Below, piece by piece: positions 54,707-64,000 of a DNA stretch of 64,000 nt (position 1 is its first letter; each line of letters starts with the position of its first letter). The DNA is from UBA935 sp031556725 (GTDB lineage Bacteria; Bacillota; Clostridia; Lachnospirales; Lachnospiraceae): NCBI GenBank assembly GCA_031556725.1, contig JAVBSL010000025.1, forward strand, positions 1-64,000, read 5' to 3'. A model generated the notes under the pieces. It saw only the letters and a program-made list of their open reading frames with translations, searched no databases and was not told the DNA's origin. Made by a program: the position numbers and the translations under genes.

Positions 54707-55456
54707 TTCCTTTACGCGATACACTGTACAATCTGCGGAACGATCCATGAAACCATACTCAATTAGTGCTCGCCGCAATCCAACATAATCCACTTCATAT
54801 ATTCTTTTCAAGACCCTGTTTACTTCTTGCTCAGAATATTCGATATCCTTTTTAAAGTTCTTCATGATTTCGCGCAATATAATAATTTTCTTTTTTGCTC
54901 TTGCCGGGATTTGCTTTAAAGCACCCTTTTCATCCATAAAGGTTGCAATGGCCTCTTCTCTTTCCTTATCAGTAATATCAAATCGCTCATCTACCATTGT
55001 TGCGGACATATGGATTTCTTCAATAATACCTTTATCACTCTTTTCAATTTTGTGACTGGTTTCTTCTTCTAATCCATTCATCAAAGCTAAAAACAACCTT
55101 GCCTGTTTCTCCTTTTCCCGAAGCTTGAATCTATGATTTCTTACCGTAGACGGTGCAATGCCTATTTCTTCAGAAATATTTTTATCAGATTTCCCATCAT
55201 AAATCAATTTTAGTATCTGCCTTTGAATTTCTGAAATACCTGTCAGATTTGCTTCCTGCTGTAAAAGATATGAGGTTATGCTCCCATGTTCCTTTGATAT
55301 ATGTTTTTTGACAGCACCAAATGCATCATAAAGATTATCATCAATTTTAATAATACGGCCTTTTTCATATGACTTACCACATATGATACACGTCATGCTA
55401 TCATCTTTTTCTGAATATCCTTTTATAATGTCTGTTAATGAATGATTCCAAATCAT
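54704..55456 (-). CDS. LuxR-type HTH regulator with DUF2087 domain
   Basis: A 250-residue protein. The N-terminus has a zinc-like Cys pair (MTCIICGKSY) and a His (ISKEHGS). A LuxR-like HTH follows (SEIQRQILKLIYDGKSDKNI, then IGIAPSTVRNHRFKLREKE, about residues 75-115). The C-terminal DUF2087 domain (about 165-250) contains FKKDIEYSEQEVNRVLKRIY and RRALIEYGFMDRSADCTVYR. DUF2087 occurs in bacterial regulators of unknown signal. The earlier in-frame M at the 5' end is used here; an internal ATG (MTCIIC) is an alternative start. Confidence 0.85.
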   Translation of the reverse strand: MIWNHSLTDIIKGYSEKDDSMTCIICGKSYEKGRIIKIDDNLYDAFGAVKKHISKEHGSITSYLLQQEANLTGISEIQRQILKLIYDGKSDKNISEEIGIAPSTVRNHRFKLREKEKQARLFLALMNGLEEETSHKIEKSDKGIIEEIHMSATMVDERFDITDKEREEAIATFMDEKGALKQIPARAKKKIIILREIMKNFKKDIEYSEQEVNRVLKRIYEVDYVGLRRALIEYGFMDRSADCTVYRVKE

Positions 55457-55603
55457 TAATACACCCTCCTCGTATAATTTGTATTTACTAATTATAGTAT
55501 AGCAAATTATTATATGTCTACTTATTTGTAAACAATATTGATTTATGTTTGCTTATCACTCATAATTAATATACTTAATTTGAGAGTAACGCTTTGGGTA
55601 ATG

Positions 55604-55648
55604 CCAAAAAAATACCTCCAAAAACATTTTGCTAATGTTCTTGAAGGT
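55604..55648 (-). terminator. intrinsic terminator after tRNA-Pro
   Basis: On the minus strand ACCTTCAAGAACATT-loop-AATGTTTTTGGAGGT forms a long imperfect hairpin followed by ATTTTTTT, 36 bases beyond the tRNA 3' end. Confidence 0.75.
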
Positions 55649-55683
55649 TGATAAGTTCTTTACATTACTGACTTTTTTTAGAA

Positions 55684-55757
55684 TCGGCGCGACAGGATTT
55701 GAACCTGCGACCTCTGCGTCCCGAACGCAGCGCTCTACCAAGCTGAGCCACGCGCCG
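55684..55757 (-). tRNA. tRNA-Pro (CGG anticodon)
   Basis: The 74-base minus-strand sequence folds as a cloverleaf. Acceptor stem CGGCGCG/CGCGCCG has discriminator A. The D arm is GCTCAGCTTGGTAGAGC. The anticodon stem CTGCG/CGCAG encloses loop TTCGGGA (anticodon CGG). The T arm is GCAGG-TTCAAAT-CCTGT. CCA is not encoded. It reads proline CCG codons. Confidence 0.95.
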
Positions 55758-55864
55758 ATATAAATAATATTAAGTGGCAATGTCCATAATACAATTTTTA
55801 TACCCAAATGTCAATGTCTTTTCGCAAAAAGCACAGGAAGCACAGGTACCATTCAAGCATTATC

Positions 55865-57097
55865 TTATTGTTTTGTAATCGTCCCATAATTTTTACAATC
55901 TTTGATTTTGGTATTCCGTAAAACACTATTTTCATATGTTATTTTACCGCTAATCCCGCAGATGCCTTTTTCCACTAAAACCTTTTCATTACTATAGTTC
56001 AAGCTATATTGATCAGAGTAACCCTCAGAGTAATAAGTTATTGCCCCATAATTACAACAATTTTTTATTAATCCACCATTCGCTCCACAGATACCGGCAA
56101 TAAAGTCAGACTCCGTACTTTTTACTTCACCATTATTGGTGCAATCCGTAATCTGGCTGCCATACTTCATTCGTCCGGCAATCCCGCCATTAAACCCGCC
56201 CTTTTTAACTTCAATTCTGCCGTTATTGGTACAGAATTTGACTTCACCCTCCAGGCATCCGGTGATACCACCTACATCGGAATGAGAAATAATTTCACAA
56301 TTATTAACACAATTTTCAATATAATATCCCTTCCCACAAATCCCGCCGGTAAAATAGTTGCTTTCACTTTCAATTCTACCGCTCACTGTACAGTTCAAAA
56401 TAATCCCTCCGACACCACTGATGCCTCCTACACGGGCATACTCATTAAAATGATGTGCCTTCCCGCCTAACGCATAGAGCGAATCAAGATTCAAGTCCCT
56501 GACACACCCTTCTTCGGTAATCATGCTGAAAAATCCAATTCCGGTTTTTCCCGATTCAATACAAAGTCCAAAAATAGTATGGCCTTGTCCATCAAATATT
56601 CCGGCATAAGCCTGCTGTGCAGAGCTACCGCTATCTGTAAAATTCCCGATCGGGTCCCATTTATCATTATACTCAATATCCTTTGTCAGTCTGGCACAAG
56701 CGTCAGTATTACCCTTCTCCACCCATTGGGCAAACCAAAGTAATTCTTCCGGCATTCCAATCAAGTAATACCCCTCTGCATCCTTCATCGGTTCCTGCGT
56801 TTGTCTTCCAGCTTCCTCCACCTGTAGAATAATTTCCTCTTCTTCTACTGCAAGGGTCTCTTCTTCAATATCAATAAACAGCACCTGCCCCGGAAGCAAA
56901 TAACTTGGATTCTCTCCGATTAACTCCCGGTTGGCTTCGTAAATTTCTTCCCAACGATATCCTGCCTCAAGATAATCTTCAGCTAATTTCCATAAACAGT
57001 CCCCTTTTTCTACTGTATATTCTTTTGCGCACACCGGCATTACTGCAAAAATCATACTGTATGTAATAGTTAAAAAGATGGTAAATCCCTTTCTCAT
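55865..57097 (-). CDS. secreted LysM protein with GLUG-type repeats
   Basis: A 410-residue protein: signal peptide (GFTIFLTITYSMIFAVMPVC, cleavage near AKE) and one LysM domain (about residues 26-75, YTVEKGDCLWKLAEDYL...LLPGQVLFI) that binds peptidoglycan. An acidic linker leads to a region of GLUG-like beta repeats (about 160-400). There, segments of the type VGGISG, TGGICGKGYYIENCVNNC and GGIAGRMKYGSQITDCTNNG recur about every 20-30 residues. It is probably a wall-attached surface protein; ligand unknown. Confidence 0.85.
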   Translation of the reverse strand: MRKGFTIFLTITYSMIFAVMPVCAKEYTVEKGDCLWKLAEDYLEAGYRWEEIYEANRELIGENPSYLLPGQVLFIDIEEETLAVEEEEIILQVEEAGRQTQEPMKDAEGYYLIGMPEELLWFAQWVEKGNTDACARLTKDIEYNDKWDPIGNFTDSGSSAQQAYAGIFDGQGHTIFGLCIESGKTGIGFFSMITEEGCVRDLNLDSLYALGGKAHHFNEYARVGGISGVGGIILNCTVSGRIESESNYFTGGICGKGYYIENCVNNCEIISHSDVGGITGCLEGEVKFCTNNGRIEVKKGGFNGGIAGRMKYGSQITDCTNNGEVKSTESDFIAGICGANGGLIKNCCNYGAITYYSEGYSDQYSLNYSNEKVLVEKGICGISGKITYENSVLRNTKIKDCKNYGTITKQ

Positions 57098-57126
57098 TCT
57101 TCTTCCTTCTTTGTATTTAATATTTC

Positions 57127-57159
57127 AAAAAACAGGCCCCGGGATTAACCCAGAACCTG
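57127..57159 (-). terminator. intrinsic terminator at the trxA end
   Basis: On the minus strand CAGGTTCTGGG-TTAAT-CCCGGGGCCTG is followed by TTTTTT. The stem includes the last codons and stop of trxA. Confidence 0.8.
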
Positions 57160-57465
57160 CTCTAACTTACTTATCAATTCATTTTTGGAAACCGCACCAA
57201 CTACGGTTGCTTCTGCTTTTCCGCCTTTAAAAATTATCAACGTGGGGATTGACATTACCTTATACTGACCGGCCAGTTCCATCTCCTCATCAATATTACA
57301 TTTCCCAACCTTACATTTCCCTGCATATTCCTCAGCTAATTGTGCCACCACCGGGGCCATCATCTTACAGGGGCCGCACCAGTCCGCATAGAAATCCACC
57401 AGTACCGGTATATCGCTTTCCATTACCTCTTTTTGAAAATTATCTCCCTTAATAATCAGTTCCAT
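57145..57465 (-). CDS. trxA: thioredoxin
   Basis: A 106-residue classical thioredoxin: active site WCGPC (FYADWCGPCKMMAPV, about residues 26-40), cis-Pro in MSIPTLIIFKGG and a C-terminal VSKNELISKLEQVL helix. It is a cytosolic disulfide reductant. No thioredoxin reductase gene is adjacent. It lies 33 bases downstream of trmB on the same strand and may share its transcript. Confidence 0.95.
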   Translation of the reverse strand: MELIIKGDNFQKEVMESDIPVLVDFYADWCGPCKMMAPVVAQLAEEYAGKCKVGKCNIDEEMELAGQYKVMSIPTLIIFKGGKAEATVVGAVSKNELISKLEQVLG

Positions 57466-57498
57466 TTGTTTGCTCCTTCCTTAATCCGTGATTAACAG

Positions 57499-58137
57499 TT
57501 ATCTTGAAATAATATATTTATAAATGGGATTGCCCAAAGAAGAAAACTTTTCTTCATATTCGGTCATCACATTTCCTTCCATCATTTCTACATCCTGATG
57601 TAAATCATAGGTAATCATATCCACTTTCCAGCCCGCCGGGACTATTTCTTCCTCCGCAAATCGAAACAGTTTCTCATTATCGGTCTTAAATTCCAGTTTG
57701 CCGTCCCTTTTTAATATCACATCAAAAAGTGCTAAAAACGTGCGGGAGGGCAGTCGTCTTTTGGCATGCCTGTCCTTGGGCCATGGATCAGAGAAATTCA
57801 GATAAATCTTCTCCACTTCTTCCCCGCCAAAAACATTCACAATATCTTTGGCATCCATACAGATCAGCTTTAAATTGGGAATGTCCTCCTGATCCAGCTT
57901 TTGTACAGCGCGATAAATTACACTGGAATATTTTTCGATTCCGATATAATTTATATTTGGATGAAGCTTTGCCATTTCGGTAATAAATCTTCCTTTTCCC
58001 ATACCTATTTCAATATGTATAGGATTCTCATTATGAAAAAAACTATTCCATTTTCCCTGATAAGCTTCCGGTTCCATACAGATATACTTACTCCCTGCTA
58101 TCATTTCTTCCGAACCGGTTACATTTCTTAATCGCAT
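57499..58137 (-). CDS. trmB: tRNA (guanine-N7-)-methyltransferase TrmB
   Basis: A 212-residue enzyme forming m7G46 in tRNA from SAM. Motifs in order: PIHIEIGMGKGRFITEMA (SAM binding, about residue 40), NYIGIEKYSSVIYRAVQKL, then YLNFSDPWPKDRHAKRRL (the family DPWPKxRH signature) and KFKTDNEKLF-like LEFKTDNEKLFRFAEEE. Full length for the family. It lies upstream of trxA. Confidence 0.94.
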   Translation of the reverse strand: MRLRNVTGSEEMIAGSKYICMEPEAYQGKWNSFFHNENPIHIEIGMGKGRFITEMAKLHPNINYIGIEKYSSVIYRAVQKLDQEDIPNLKLICMDAKDIVNVFGGEEVEKIYLNFSDPWPKDRHAKRRLPSRTFLALFDVILKRDGKLEFKTDNEKLFRFAEEEIVPAGWKVDMITYDLHQDVEMMEGNVMTEYEEKFSSLGNPIYKYIISR

Positions 58138-58296
58138 AATAAATCAAACCTCTTTATGTCCTTCTTAATATCTACTATACTACATTACTTTATAATAAAA
58201 GAAAAGTACCAAAACTTTATATTTTGTTTTACAAAAAAATAGTGTATGATAATAACTGTACCGCGATTATTTATCAACATTTCCAAGGAGTATGCT

Positions 58297-59754
58297 ATGC
58301 CTTCCATTAAAATCAAACCGCTCCTGTTAACGGTTTTTATATGTATCAATACATGGTTCTGTTCTCTTCTTCCGGTATTTGCAGCGGCAACTCTGGATGA
58401 GCTGTTAGAAGACGCTGAGATGCGTAAATCATTACCTGTACAAACCAATGCTATCGAAAACTGGCCGGCCGGCCCTGCTATCGGAGCAGAATCCGCAATT
58501 CTGATCGAAGCCAACACCGGTGTTATTTTGTATGCCAAAAATATAGACACAAAGCAATTTCCCGCCTCCACCACTAAAATTATGACTTGCCTTCTGGCCG
58601 TTGAACATGCCAATTTGAATGATATGATTCCTTTTTCCCATAAAGCTGTTTTCAGCATTGAAAAAGGCAGTTCCAATATTGGCATGGATGCAGGGCAGTC
58701 CATAACCTTAGAGCAGGCTTTATATGGCATCATGGTGGGCTCTGCCAATGAGGTCGCTAATGCGGTCGCCGAATATGTGGGCGGGGACATGGACTCTTTT
58801 GCTGATATGATGAATGAGAAGGCTGAAGAGCTTGGCTGTATAAATACGCATTTTTCCAATGCTCACGGATTGCATGCTGATGATCACTATACCTCTGCTT
58901 ACGATTTATCGCTGATTGCCAGTGCTTTCTTTCGCAATGAGTTGTTAAGCAAGGTTGCCAACACTTCTTCTTATCACTTTGAATCCACGGCCACCCAGCC
59001 GGACGAATTTACCATCAGAAACAAGCATAAATTGATTACCGGCGAAATTAAGTGTGAAAATATTAGTGGCGGGAAAACCGGCTACACCGATATTGCCAGA
59101 CAAACTCTGGTTACCTGTGCTGAAAAAAATGGCATGAAATTGGTTTGTGTCATCATGAAGGAAGAATCTCCCGAGCAGTTTAATGATACCGTAAAGTTAT
59201 TTGATTATGGTTTCAGCAACTTTACTGTTGCTAATGTAGCCGAGCATGAAATGCGTTATACTATCGAAAATGCGGGCTTCTTTCAAACCGGAAATGATGT
59301 CTTCGGCAATTCCAAACCGATTCTTTCTTTAAATAAAAACAGCTATCTGATTATGCCTAAAACAGTGGATTTCAAAAATTTAACATCTGAGATTTCTTAT
59401 GATGTTAAAAACGATCTTTCAGTAGCGGAAATTTTTTATTCCTACCACGGTGCTTTTGTGGGTAAAGCAACTATTGATTTTGCAACGGAAAGCCACTCTA
59501 CATATGATTTTGATCATCAGATTTCTACGGAGACCTCTGTATCCTCTAATCCGGAAGATGAAAAAGTTATTTTTGTTAATATCAAACGGGTGCTTATCGG
59601 CGTGGTCATAATCGCTACCGTTGTTATATTGTTTTTCATTATTCGTTCTTATATTAAGAACTTCCATTTTGCCAGAAGAAGATATCACCGCAGAAGCAAA
59701 AATAAAGCAAGAAAAAAACACCGCAAAACCAAATTCAAAGACTTCGATTTTTAG
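58297..59754 (+). CDS. D-alanyl-D-alanine carboxypeptidase (DacF-like PBP)
   Basis: A 485-residue protein from ATG 58297, behind AAGGAG. A signal peptide (about residues 1-31, ending VFAAA) precedes the S11 peptidase domain: SxxK in FPASTTKIMT, SxN in GSANEVANAV and KTG in SGGKTGYTD. A C-terminal PBP5_C-like domain, one membrane segment (VLIGVVIIATVVILFFIIRS) and a strongly basic tail (RRRYHRRSKNKARKKH) follow. It trims peptidoglycan pentapeptides. The tail-anchor plus basic cytoplasmic end differs from the usual amphipathic helix anchor. Confidence 0.9.
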   Translation: MPSIKIKPLLLTVFICINTWFCSLLPVFAAATLDELLEDAEMRKSLPVQTNAIENWPAGPAIGAESAILIEANTGVILYAKNIDTKQFPASTTKIMTCLLAVEHANLNDMIPFSHKAVFSIEKGSSNIGMDAGQSITLEQALYGIMVGSANEVANAVAEYVGGDMDSFADMMNEKAEELGCINTHFSNAHGLHADDHYTSAYDLSLIASAFFRNELLSKVANTSSYHFESTATQPDEFTIRNKHKLITGEIKCENISGGKTGYTDIARQTLVTCAEKNGMKLVCVIMKEESPEQFNDTVKLFDYGFSNFTVANVAEHEMRYTIENAGFFQTGNDVFGNSKPILSLNKNSYLIMPKTVDFKNLTSEISYDVKNDLSVAEIFYSYHGAFVGKATIDFATESHSTYDFDHQISTETSVSSNPEDEKVIFVNIKRVLIGVVIIATVVILFFIIRSYIKNFHFARRRYHRRSKNKARKKHRKTKFKDFDF

Positions 59755-60701
59755 TGTTTTTTTCTGGATTTATATTGTTCTTTTGCATAGCCTTTTTTGA
59801 CTTGTATAGCCGCAGCTTCTTCTTCGGTGATAAATTTTGAGGTTTTAATGATATAAACGCCTTCTGCTTCGGTCTTCTTAAGTCGAATTTTTGATTTCAT
59901 TAAGCCATGAACAGGGCATACCGAAATGCTGTAATAATGTTTTCCGTTATTCGAAAACCATTTTATCTTTCTTTTCAGGTTCTTTTTTCCTTCACAAATA
60001 TAACATCTGGTACTCAATACTTCACGGTCCGTCAAGGCCTCTGTTTTATTTGCAAATTCCACCGAAATATATTTATGATAAGTATCAAAATTGACATGTA
60101 TCTCATCTTTTCTGCTTCCCGGTAAAATAAAAGTGTCATAAGAATAATTCTTTAATATAGAATCCTCTATGGTTTCCAGCACTTTGGCAGTGTAATAGGC
60201 ATCACTGAAAGCTCGGTGAAAAGGGATATCCTTCGGCAGCTTCAAAAAATCAATAGCATACTCCAGCGTCCGTCTGATCTTCCGATCTTCATAAGCGATA
60301 CTGAACAGCTTTTGTACATCCAGGTAGCGGATGGGCTGATCACTTAAGGGACTCATATCATAATACCGCATATTTCTCTGCATCTCCCACAAATCAAGGG
60401 GACCCCAGGTACAGAAAACATAATCTTCGCCGCACCACTCCTGAAATTCCGCCATTACCACCGGGAAAGGATTACCCTTCATCAAATCCTTCATATGAAG
60501 GTGAATGATCTTACTGGTCACATGATGCATTTTTTCATATACGGAGGGTTTAACCAATTGATTAAACTCGTCTATCATGCTCTTTTCACTATTTAATTTG
60601 ATGGCACCAATGTCAATAATCTCAAAAGGAAATTCCTTTACTTCCGGCTCTTCCCCCGTATTGCTTTGGTTCCATTCCAAGTCCAATACAATATAATTCA
60701 T
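59751..60701 (-). CDS. DEDDh 3'-5' exonuclease family protein
   Basis: A 316-residue protein from ATG 60701 (AGAGGG upstream). The N-terminal exonuclease domain has YIVLDLEWNQ (DxE), CTWGPLDLWEM (Asp) and HRAFSDAYY (HxxxxD), matching DEDDh exonucleases of the KapD/ERI type. The second half (about 190-316) has a Cys-pair segment (RCYICEGKKNLKRKI; SVCPVHGLMKSKI) that may bind zinc, then a basic tail. The substrate, RNA or DNA, is unknown. It is convergent with the carboxypeptidase gene, whose stop it overlaps by four bases. Confidence 0.85.
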   Translation of the reverse strand: MNYIVLDLEWNQSNTGEEPEVKEFPFEIIDIGAIKLNSEKSMIDEFNQLVKPSVYEKMHHVTSKIIHLHMKDLMKGNPFPVVMAEFQEWCGEDYVFCTWGPLDLWEMQRNMRYYDMSPLSDQPIRYLDVQKLFSIAYEDRKIRRTLEYAIDFLKLPKDIPFHRAFSDAYYTAKVLETIEDSILKNYSYDTFILPGSRKDEIHVNFDTYHKYISVEFANKTEALTDREVLSTRCYICEGKKNLKRKIKWFSNNGKHYYSISVCPVHGLMKSKIRLKKTEAEGVYIIKTSKFITEEEAAAIQVKKGYAKEQYKSRKKH

Positions 60702-60812
60702 GTAACCCTCTTTTGAAAATAATTTGTCTGCTTGTATTATACAACATAACAGCCTATTGGAGAAGAAAAATTTTTGTGGTATTATAAAAGCATGTTTCAA
60801 AGGAGAAAGAAA

Positions 60813-62546
60813 ATGCAAGAGAAAAAATGGAAGAAATTCTTATCTTATTACAAACCCTATAAAAAAATATTTGCTGCCGATATGTTCTTTGCCTGTCTGG
60901 GCGCCGCCATTACCCTGGTTTTACCCCTAATCATCCGCTACATTACCAATGATGTTATCTACCGGGAAGCCGATGCCGCCTTACGGACCATTTTAATACT
61001 TACCCTGATAATGATCGGTATGATCGGACTGGAATTCTTTTGCAATTATTTTATTGCTTACTATGGACATATTATGGGCGCCAAGATGGAATATAATATG
61101 CGCAGTGAAATATTTGCCCATTATCAAAAGCTCTCTTTTAGTTTTTTTGATAATCAGAAGGTCGGACAGCTGATGTCACGGGTAACCAACGACTTATTTG
61201 AAATCAGTGAATTATTTCATCATGGGCCGGAGGATTTGGTTATTTCCATTATAAAGATGATCGGTTCCTTCTGTATTCTTCTTTCTATCAACTGGAAACT
61301 GGCATTGATTGCTTTTGCCGTTGTTCCGATTATGGTGGTTTATGCGGGCTATTTTAATATTAAGATGAAACGGGCTTTTGTGAAAAACCGGGCAAGGATT
61401 GCCGACATCAACGCCCAGATTGAAGACAATCTATCCGGCATCCGGGTGGTAAAGTCTTTTGCCAATGAAGAAATTGAAATGCGTAAATTTAAGAAAGGGA
61501 ATGACCGCTTTATCGAAAGTAAACGGGAGAGCTACCGCTACATGGGCCTCTATCATTCCGGTCTGGGGGGCTTTACCACCCTGATCAGTGTCATGGTTAT
61601 TGCTGCCGGTACCATCTTTATTACTAAAAAAATGGTTACCGTCACCGACCTGATTACTTTTTTACTTTATATTAATAATTTTACCGAGCCTATTAAAAAA
61701 CTGATTAATTTTACGGAACAGTTTCAAAACGGTGCTTCCGGATATACTCGTTTTCTGGAAATACTGGCAATCAATCCGGATATTGAGGATAAGCCGGATG
61801 CCATTGCCCTTAACAAAGTAAAGGGCGATGTTGCTTTTGAAAATGTTTCCTTTCATTATGGCAGCAACCGGGATTCCGTGCTGGCCAACTTAAATCTTCA
61901 TGTCCATCCGGGTGAATACGTTGCTCTTGTAGGTACCTCGGGTGTGGGTAAATCTACCCTTTGCAGTCTGATTCCCCGATTTTATGATGTTTCGGAAGGC
62001 CGTATTCTGGTGGATGATAAAGATATCCGGGATCTTACTTTAAAGAGCCTGCGGGATAATATCGGCATTGTTCAGCAGGATGTCTATCTCTTTGCCGGCA
62101 GTGTCATGGATAATATCCGCTATGGCAAACCTGATGCCACCGATGCAGAAATCATTGCTGCTGCCCAAAATGCCAATGCTCACGCCTTTATTATGGAAAT
62201 GCCGGAAGGATATGATACCAACATCGGCCAGCGGGGCATTAAATTATCCGGCGGCCAGAAGCAGCGGCTTTCCATTGCCAGAGTTTTCTTAAAGAACCCG
62301 CCCATTCTGATCTTTGATGAGGCTACTTCCGCTCTGGATAATGAAAGCGAAAAAGTAGTACAGGATTCGCTGGAAAAACTGGCTGCGAACCGTACTACCT
62401 TTGTGATTGCCCACCGCTTAACTACCATCCGTAATGCGGGTAAAATTCTGGTGCTTACCGAAAACGGCATTGCCGAATCCGGCTCCCATGAAGAACTCTT
62501 GTCCAGAAACGGTATTTATGCGGGACTTTATAATATGCACAATTAA
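60813..62546 (+). CDS. ABC exporter (MsbA/LmrA-like half transporter)
   Basis: A 577-residue protein from ATG 60813, behind AAGGAG. Six membrane segments (about residues 15-300) include the family loop FFDNQKVGQLMSRVTNDL. The ATPase domain has Walker A GTSGVGKST, a Q-loop (GIVQQDVYLFAGSV), signature LSGGQKQRLSIA and Walker B ILIFDEATSALD, with IAHRLTTI as the switch. It should work as a homodimer exporting a lipid, peptide or drug. Its stop overlaps the convergent fucosidase gene by four bases. Confidence 0.93.
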   Translation: MQEKKWKKFLSYYKPYKKIFAADMFFACLGAAITLVLPLIIRYITNDVIYREADAALRTILILTLIMIGMIGLEFFCNYFIAYYGHIMGAKMEYNMRSEIFAHYQKLSFSFFDNQKVGQLMSRVTNDLFEISELFHHGPEDLVISIIKMIGSFCILLSINWKLALIAFAVVPIMVVYAGYFNIKMKRAFVKNRARIADINAQIEDNLSGIRVVKSFANEEIEMRKFKKGNDRFIESKRESYRYMGLYHSGLGGFTTLISVMVIAAGTIFITKKMVTVTDLITFLLYINNFTEPIKKLINFTEQFQNGASGYTRFLEILAINPDIEDKPDAIALNKVKGDVAFENVSFHYGSNRDSVLANLNLHVHPGEYVALVGTSGVGKSTLCSLIPRFYDVSEGRILVDDKDIRDLTLKSLRDNIGIVQQDVYLFAGSVMDNIRYGKPDATDAEIIAAAQNANAHAFIMEMPEGYDTNIGQRGIKLSGGQKQRLSIARVFLKNPPILIFDEATSALDNESEKVVQDSLEKLAANRTTFVIAHRLTTIRNAGKILVLTENGIAESGSHEELLSRNGIYAGLYNMHN

Positions 62547-64000
62547 TCTGTTTTTACTTTTATGACCACCGGCCAATCACTTTTTACTTCCGTAGTAGTG
62601 ATATGCAAGCCCTCCGAGTCGGTGGTGTAGGTTATCGGTCCCTGATATCCCAAAATTTCCACACCTTGGATTAAACCATGAAAAGCTGGCTTATTAGCAT
62701 CCCTTGTTTCGCCCAGGGAGCGGATGGTCAGCTTGCCGTCTTCCGGATATTGCATGCAGATTGCATAAATACTGCCATTTCCCGCGGTAAAGCGGAAATC
62801 CTCTGATGTATATCCGCCCCCTGCTGTACCATCACTGAACTGCCCTTCCACTTCTTTGGTAGGGCCTTCCTCTGCGTAGCGCCAACACTTACTGTTATAA
62901 ATGGCCTCACCGTTAACAGCCAGCCAGCTGCCGATGTCTTCCAGGATTTTTTGGTCTGTTTCCGGTATACTGCCATCAGCTTTAGGACCGACATTTAACA
63001 AAAGATTTCCGTTTTTGCTGACTACATCAATCAGATAACAAATAATCTCTTTACTGCTCTTATAATCTAAACCCGTAGTATAACACCAGGAATTCCTGGC
63101 TATAGCCGTATCCGTCTGCCAATAATAAGGCTTGGCATCGGCAAATTTACCTCTTTCTATATCCACAATTCCACTGCCGAAGGCAAAAGCATCATGTTTA
63201 TAGCAAATACCTGTATCCACTCCCCATTCCTTACCGCGATTATAGTAATAAGCCGCAATTTTCTTTAAGGTATCCTTATAGGCTTCATGCTGTATCCACC
63301 AGTCAAAATAAAGAATACGCGGTTGATACTTATCAATCAGTTCACAGGTCCGAACCAGCCAATCTTCTAAGAACTCCTGAGAAGGATGGGGTTTGGCCCG
63401 TAAATCCTGGTGATCCGGCTGTTCTTCCTCCGCCGGCCAGTAGAAATCGCCGCATACCAAAGGCTCCTTGATATCGCTGTCAAACTCCTTACCGTTACCC
63501 ATAAACCAATGATGCTCAGCACGATGGGAAGATGTTGCAAAAGTAAGGCCCTGTTTTTCAAAAGCCGTTTTCAATTCTCCCAGTATATCTCTTTTTGGTC
63601 CCATTTTAACTGCATTCCACTCCGAAAACTCAGAATCATACATCTGAAATCCATCATGATGCTCCGCTACCGGTACCACATATTTAGCCCCTGCTTTGGC
63701 AAACAGTTTCGCCCACTCATTACTGTCAAACTTCTCAGCCTTGAACATGGGAATAAAATCTTTATAACCAAAGTCCTTATGTGGTCCGTAAGTTTGAATA
63801 TGATGCTCATATTCCGGTGTTCCCTGGGTGTACATATTCCGTGAGTACCATTCATTATTAAAAGCCGGAACGCTGTATAGTCCCCAGTGTATGAAAATGC
63901 CGAATTTTGCCCCCATAAACCAGTGGGGAACAGTAAAATCCGTTAAGGAGGACCAGTCATCATGAAAGGGGCCTTTTTCTATTACTTCTTTTATTTGTTT
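62543..64000 (-). CDS. alpha-L-fucosidase (GH29), 5' end outside window
   Basis: At least 485 codons read in from the window edge; the frame is open through 64000 (residues before the first internal Met include WSSLTDFTVPHWFMGAKFG). GH29 landmarks are present: FGIFIHWGLYSVPAF, EWYSRNMY, AEHHDGFQMYDSEFSEW and RAEHHWFM. The likely nucleophile Asp is in RILYFDWWIQ. LLNVGPKADGSIP and a C-terminal beta domain follow. It removes fucose from host or plant glycans. No signal peptide can be judged because the start is missing. Confidence 0.92.
   Translation of the reverse strand, partial: KQIKEVIEKGPFHDDWSSLTDFTVPHWFMGAKFGIFIHWGLYSVPAFNNEWYSRNMYTQGTPEYEHHIQTYGPHKDFGYKDFIPMFKAEKFDSNEWAKLFAKAGAKYVVPVAEHHDGFQMYDSEFSEWNAVKMGPKRDILGELKTAFEKQGLTFATSSHRAEHHWFMGNGKEFDSDIKEPLVCGDFYWPAEEEQPDHQDLRAKPHPSQEFLEDWLVRTCELIDKYQPRILYFDWWIQHEAYKDTLKKIAAYYYNRGKEWGVDTGICYKHDAFAFGSGIVDIERGKFADAKPYYWQTDTAIARNSWCYTTGLDYKSSKEIICYLIDVVSKNGNLLLNVGPKADGSIPETDQKILEDIGSWLAVNGEAIYNSKCWRYAEEGPTKEVEGQFSDGTAGGGYTSEDFRFTAGNGSIYAICMQYPEDGKLTIRSLGETRDANKPAFHGLIQGVEILGYQGPITYTTDSEGLHITTTEVKSDWPVVIKVKTD

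Noticed and set aside
55556..55807. Minus-strand open frame of 83 codons
   Set aside because: It overlaps the whole tRNA-Pro gene and its terminator; the RNA gene explains the sequence.
1..64000. CRISPR array or insertion sequence
   Set aside because: No regularly spaced direct repeats and no transposase were seen. The 12-bp SSPK repeat and the att repeats are explained otherwise.

Overview
The window looks like a chromosome segment of a low-GC anaerobic Clostridia species, most likely Lachnospiraceae. The evidence is AGGAGG-type ribosome binding sites, frequent TTG starts, an EFR1-type flavodoxin-ferredoxin, DegV, GH29 fucosidase, a type VII secretion locus and many lipoproteins. No rRNA, CRISPR array, integrase or transposase was recognised. 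One tRNA is present, tRNA-Pro(CGG).

The left 15 kb (1-15,084) is an accessory island at the 3' end of rlmD, the 23S rRNA uracil-1939 methyltransferase gene. A 24-25 bp core, starting at the codon of the catalytic Glu of RlmD, occurs inside rlmD (15,060-15,084) and again at 3,735-3,759 and 228-251. A fourth junction (10,621-10,692) keeps the same element-side flank but encodes a different RlmD-like tail. This is the pattern of several integrative elements accreted in tandem at one site. Their cargo is defence-like or regulatory: a BcgI-type restriction-modification pair, Schlafen/AlbA_2 proteins (one decayed), an AbiH-like protein, a TetR/EFR1 pair, a collapsed HTH-HipA kinase locus and several unknowns.

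From 15,055 to 25,958 comes core chromosome: rlmD, a YhaM-type exoribonuclease, an HtrA-like protein whose catalytic triad appears lost, a GtrA protein, an osmoprotectant ABC transporter, a large hybrid histidine kinase and a broken degV.

From 26,067 to 43,952 lies a compact type VII secretion (T7SSb-like) operon (FHA-EssC ATPase, YukD/EsaB, five WXG100 proteins, a coiled-coil membrane protein, an Ala-rich protein, a lipoprotein). It is followed by a hybrid histidine kinase/response regulator pair and further lipoprotein and DUF2207 genes. A shared GTAACTG...ACT promoter element precedes the T7SS operon, the kinase operon and both lipoprotein transcription units, so these appear to form one regulon.

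From 44,018 to 64,000 are a frameshifted secreted protein, a TetR-controlled ABC exporter, HflKC, and an unusual three-gene operon: a MATE transporter fused to a GHKL ATPase-like domain, a GH3-type acyl-adenylate enzyme and a SpoIIE/PP2C phosphatase. After these come a DUF2087 regulator, tRNA-Pro, a LysM/GLUG protein, thioredoxin, TrmB, a D-Ala-D-Ala carboxypeptidase, a DEDDh exonuclease, an ABC exporter and a truncated alpha-L-fucosidase.
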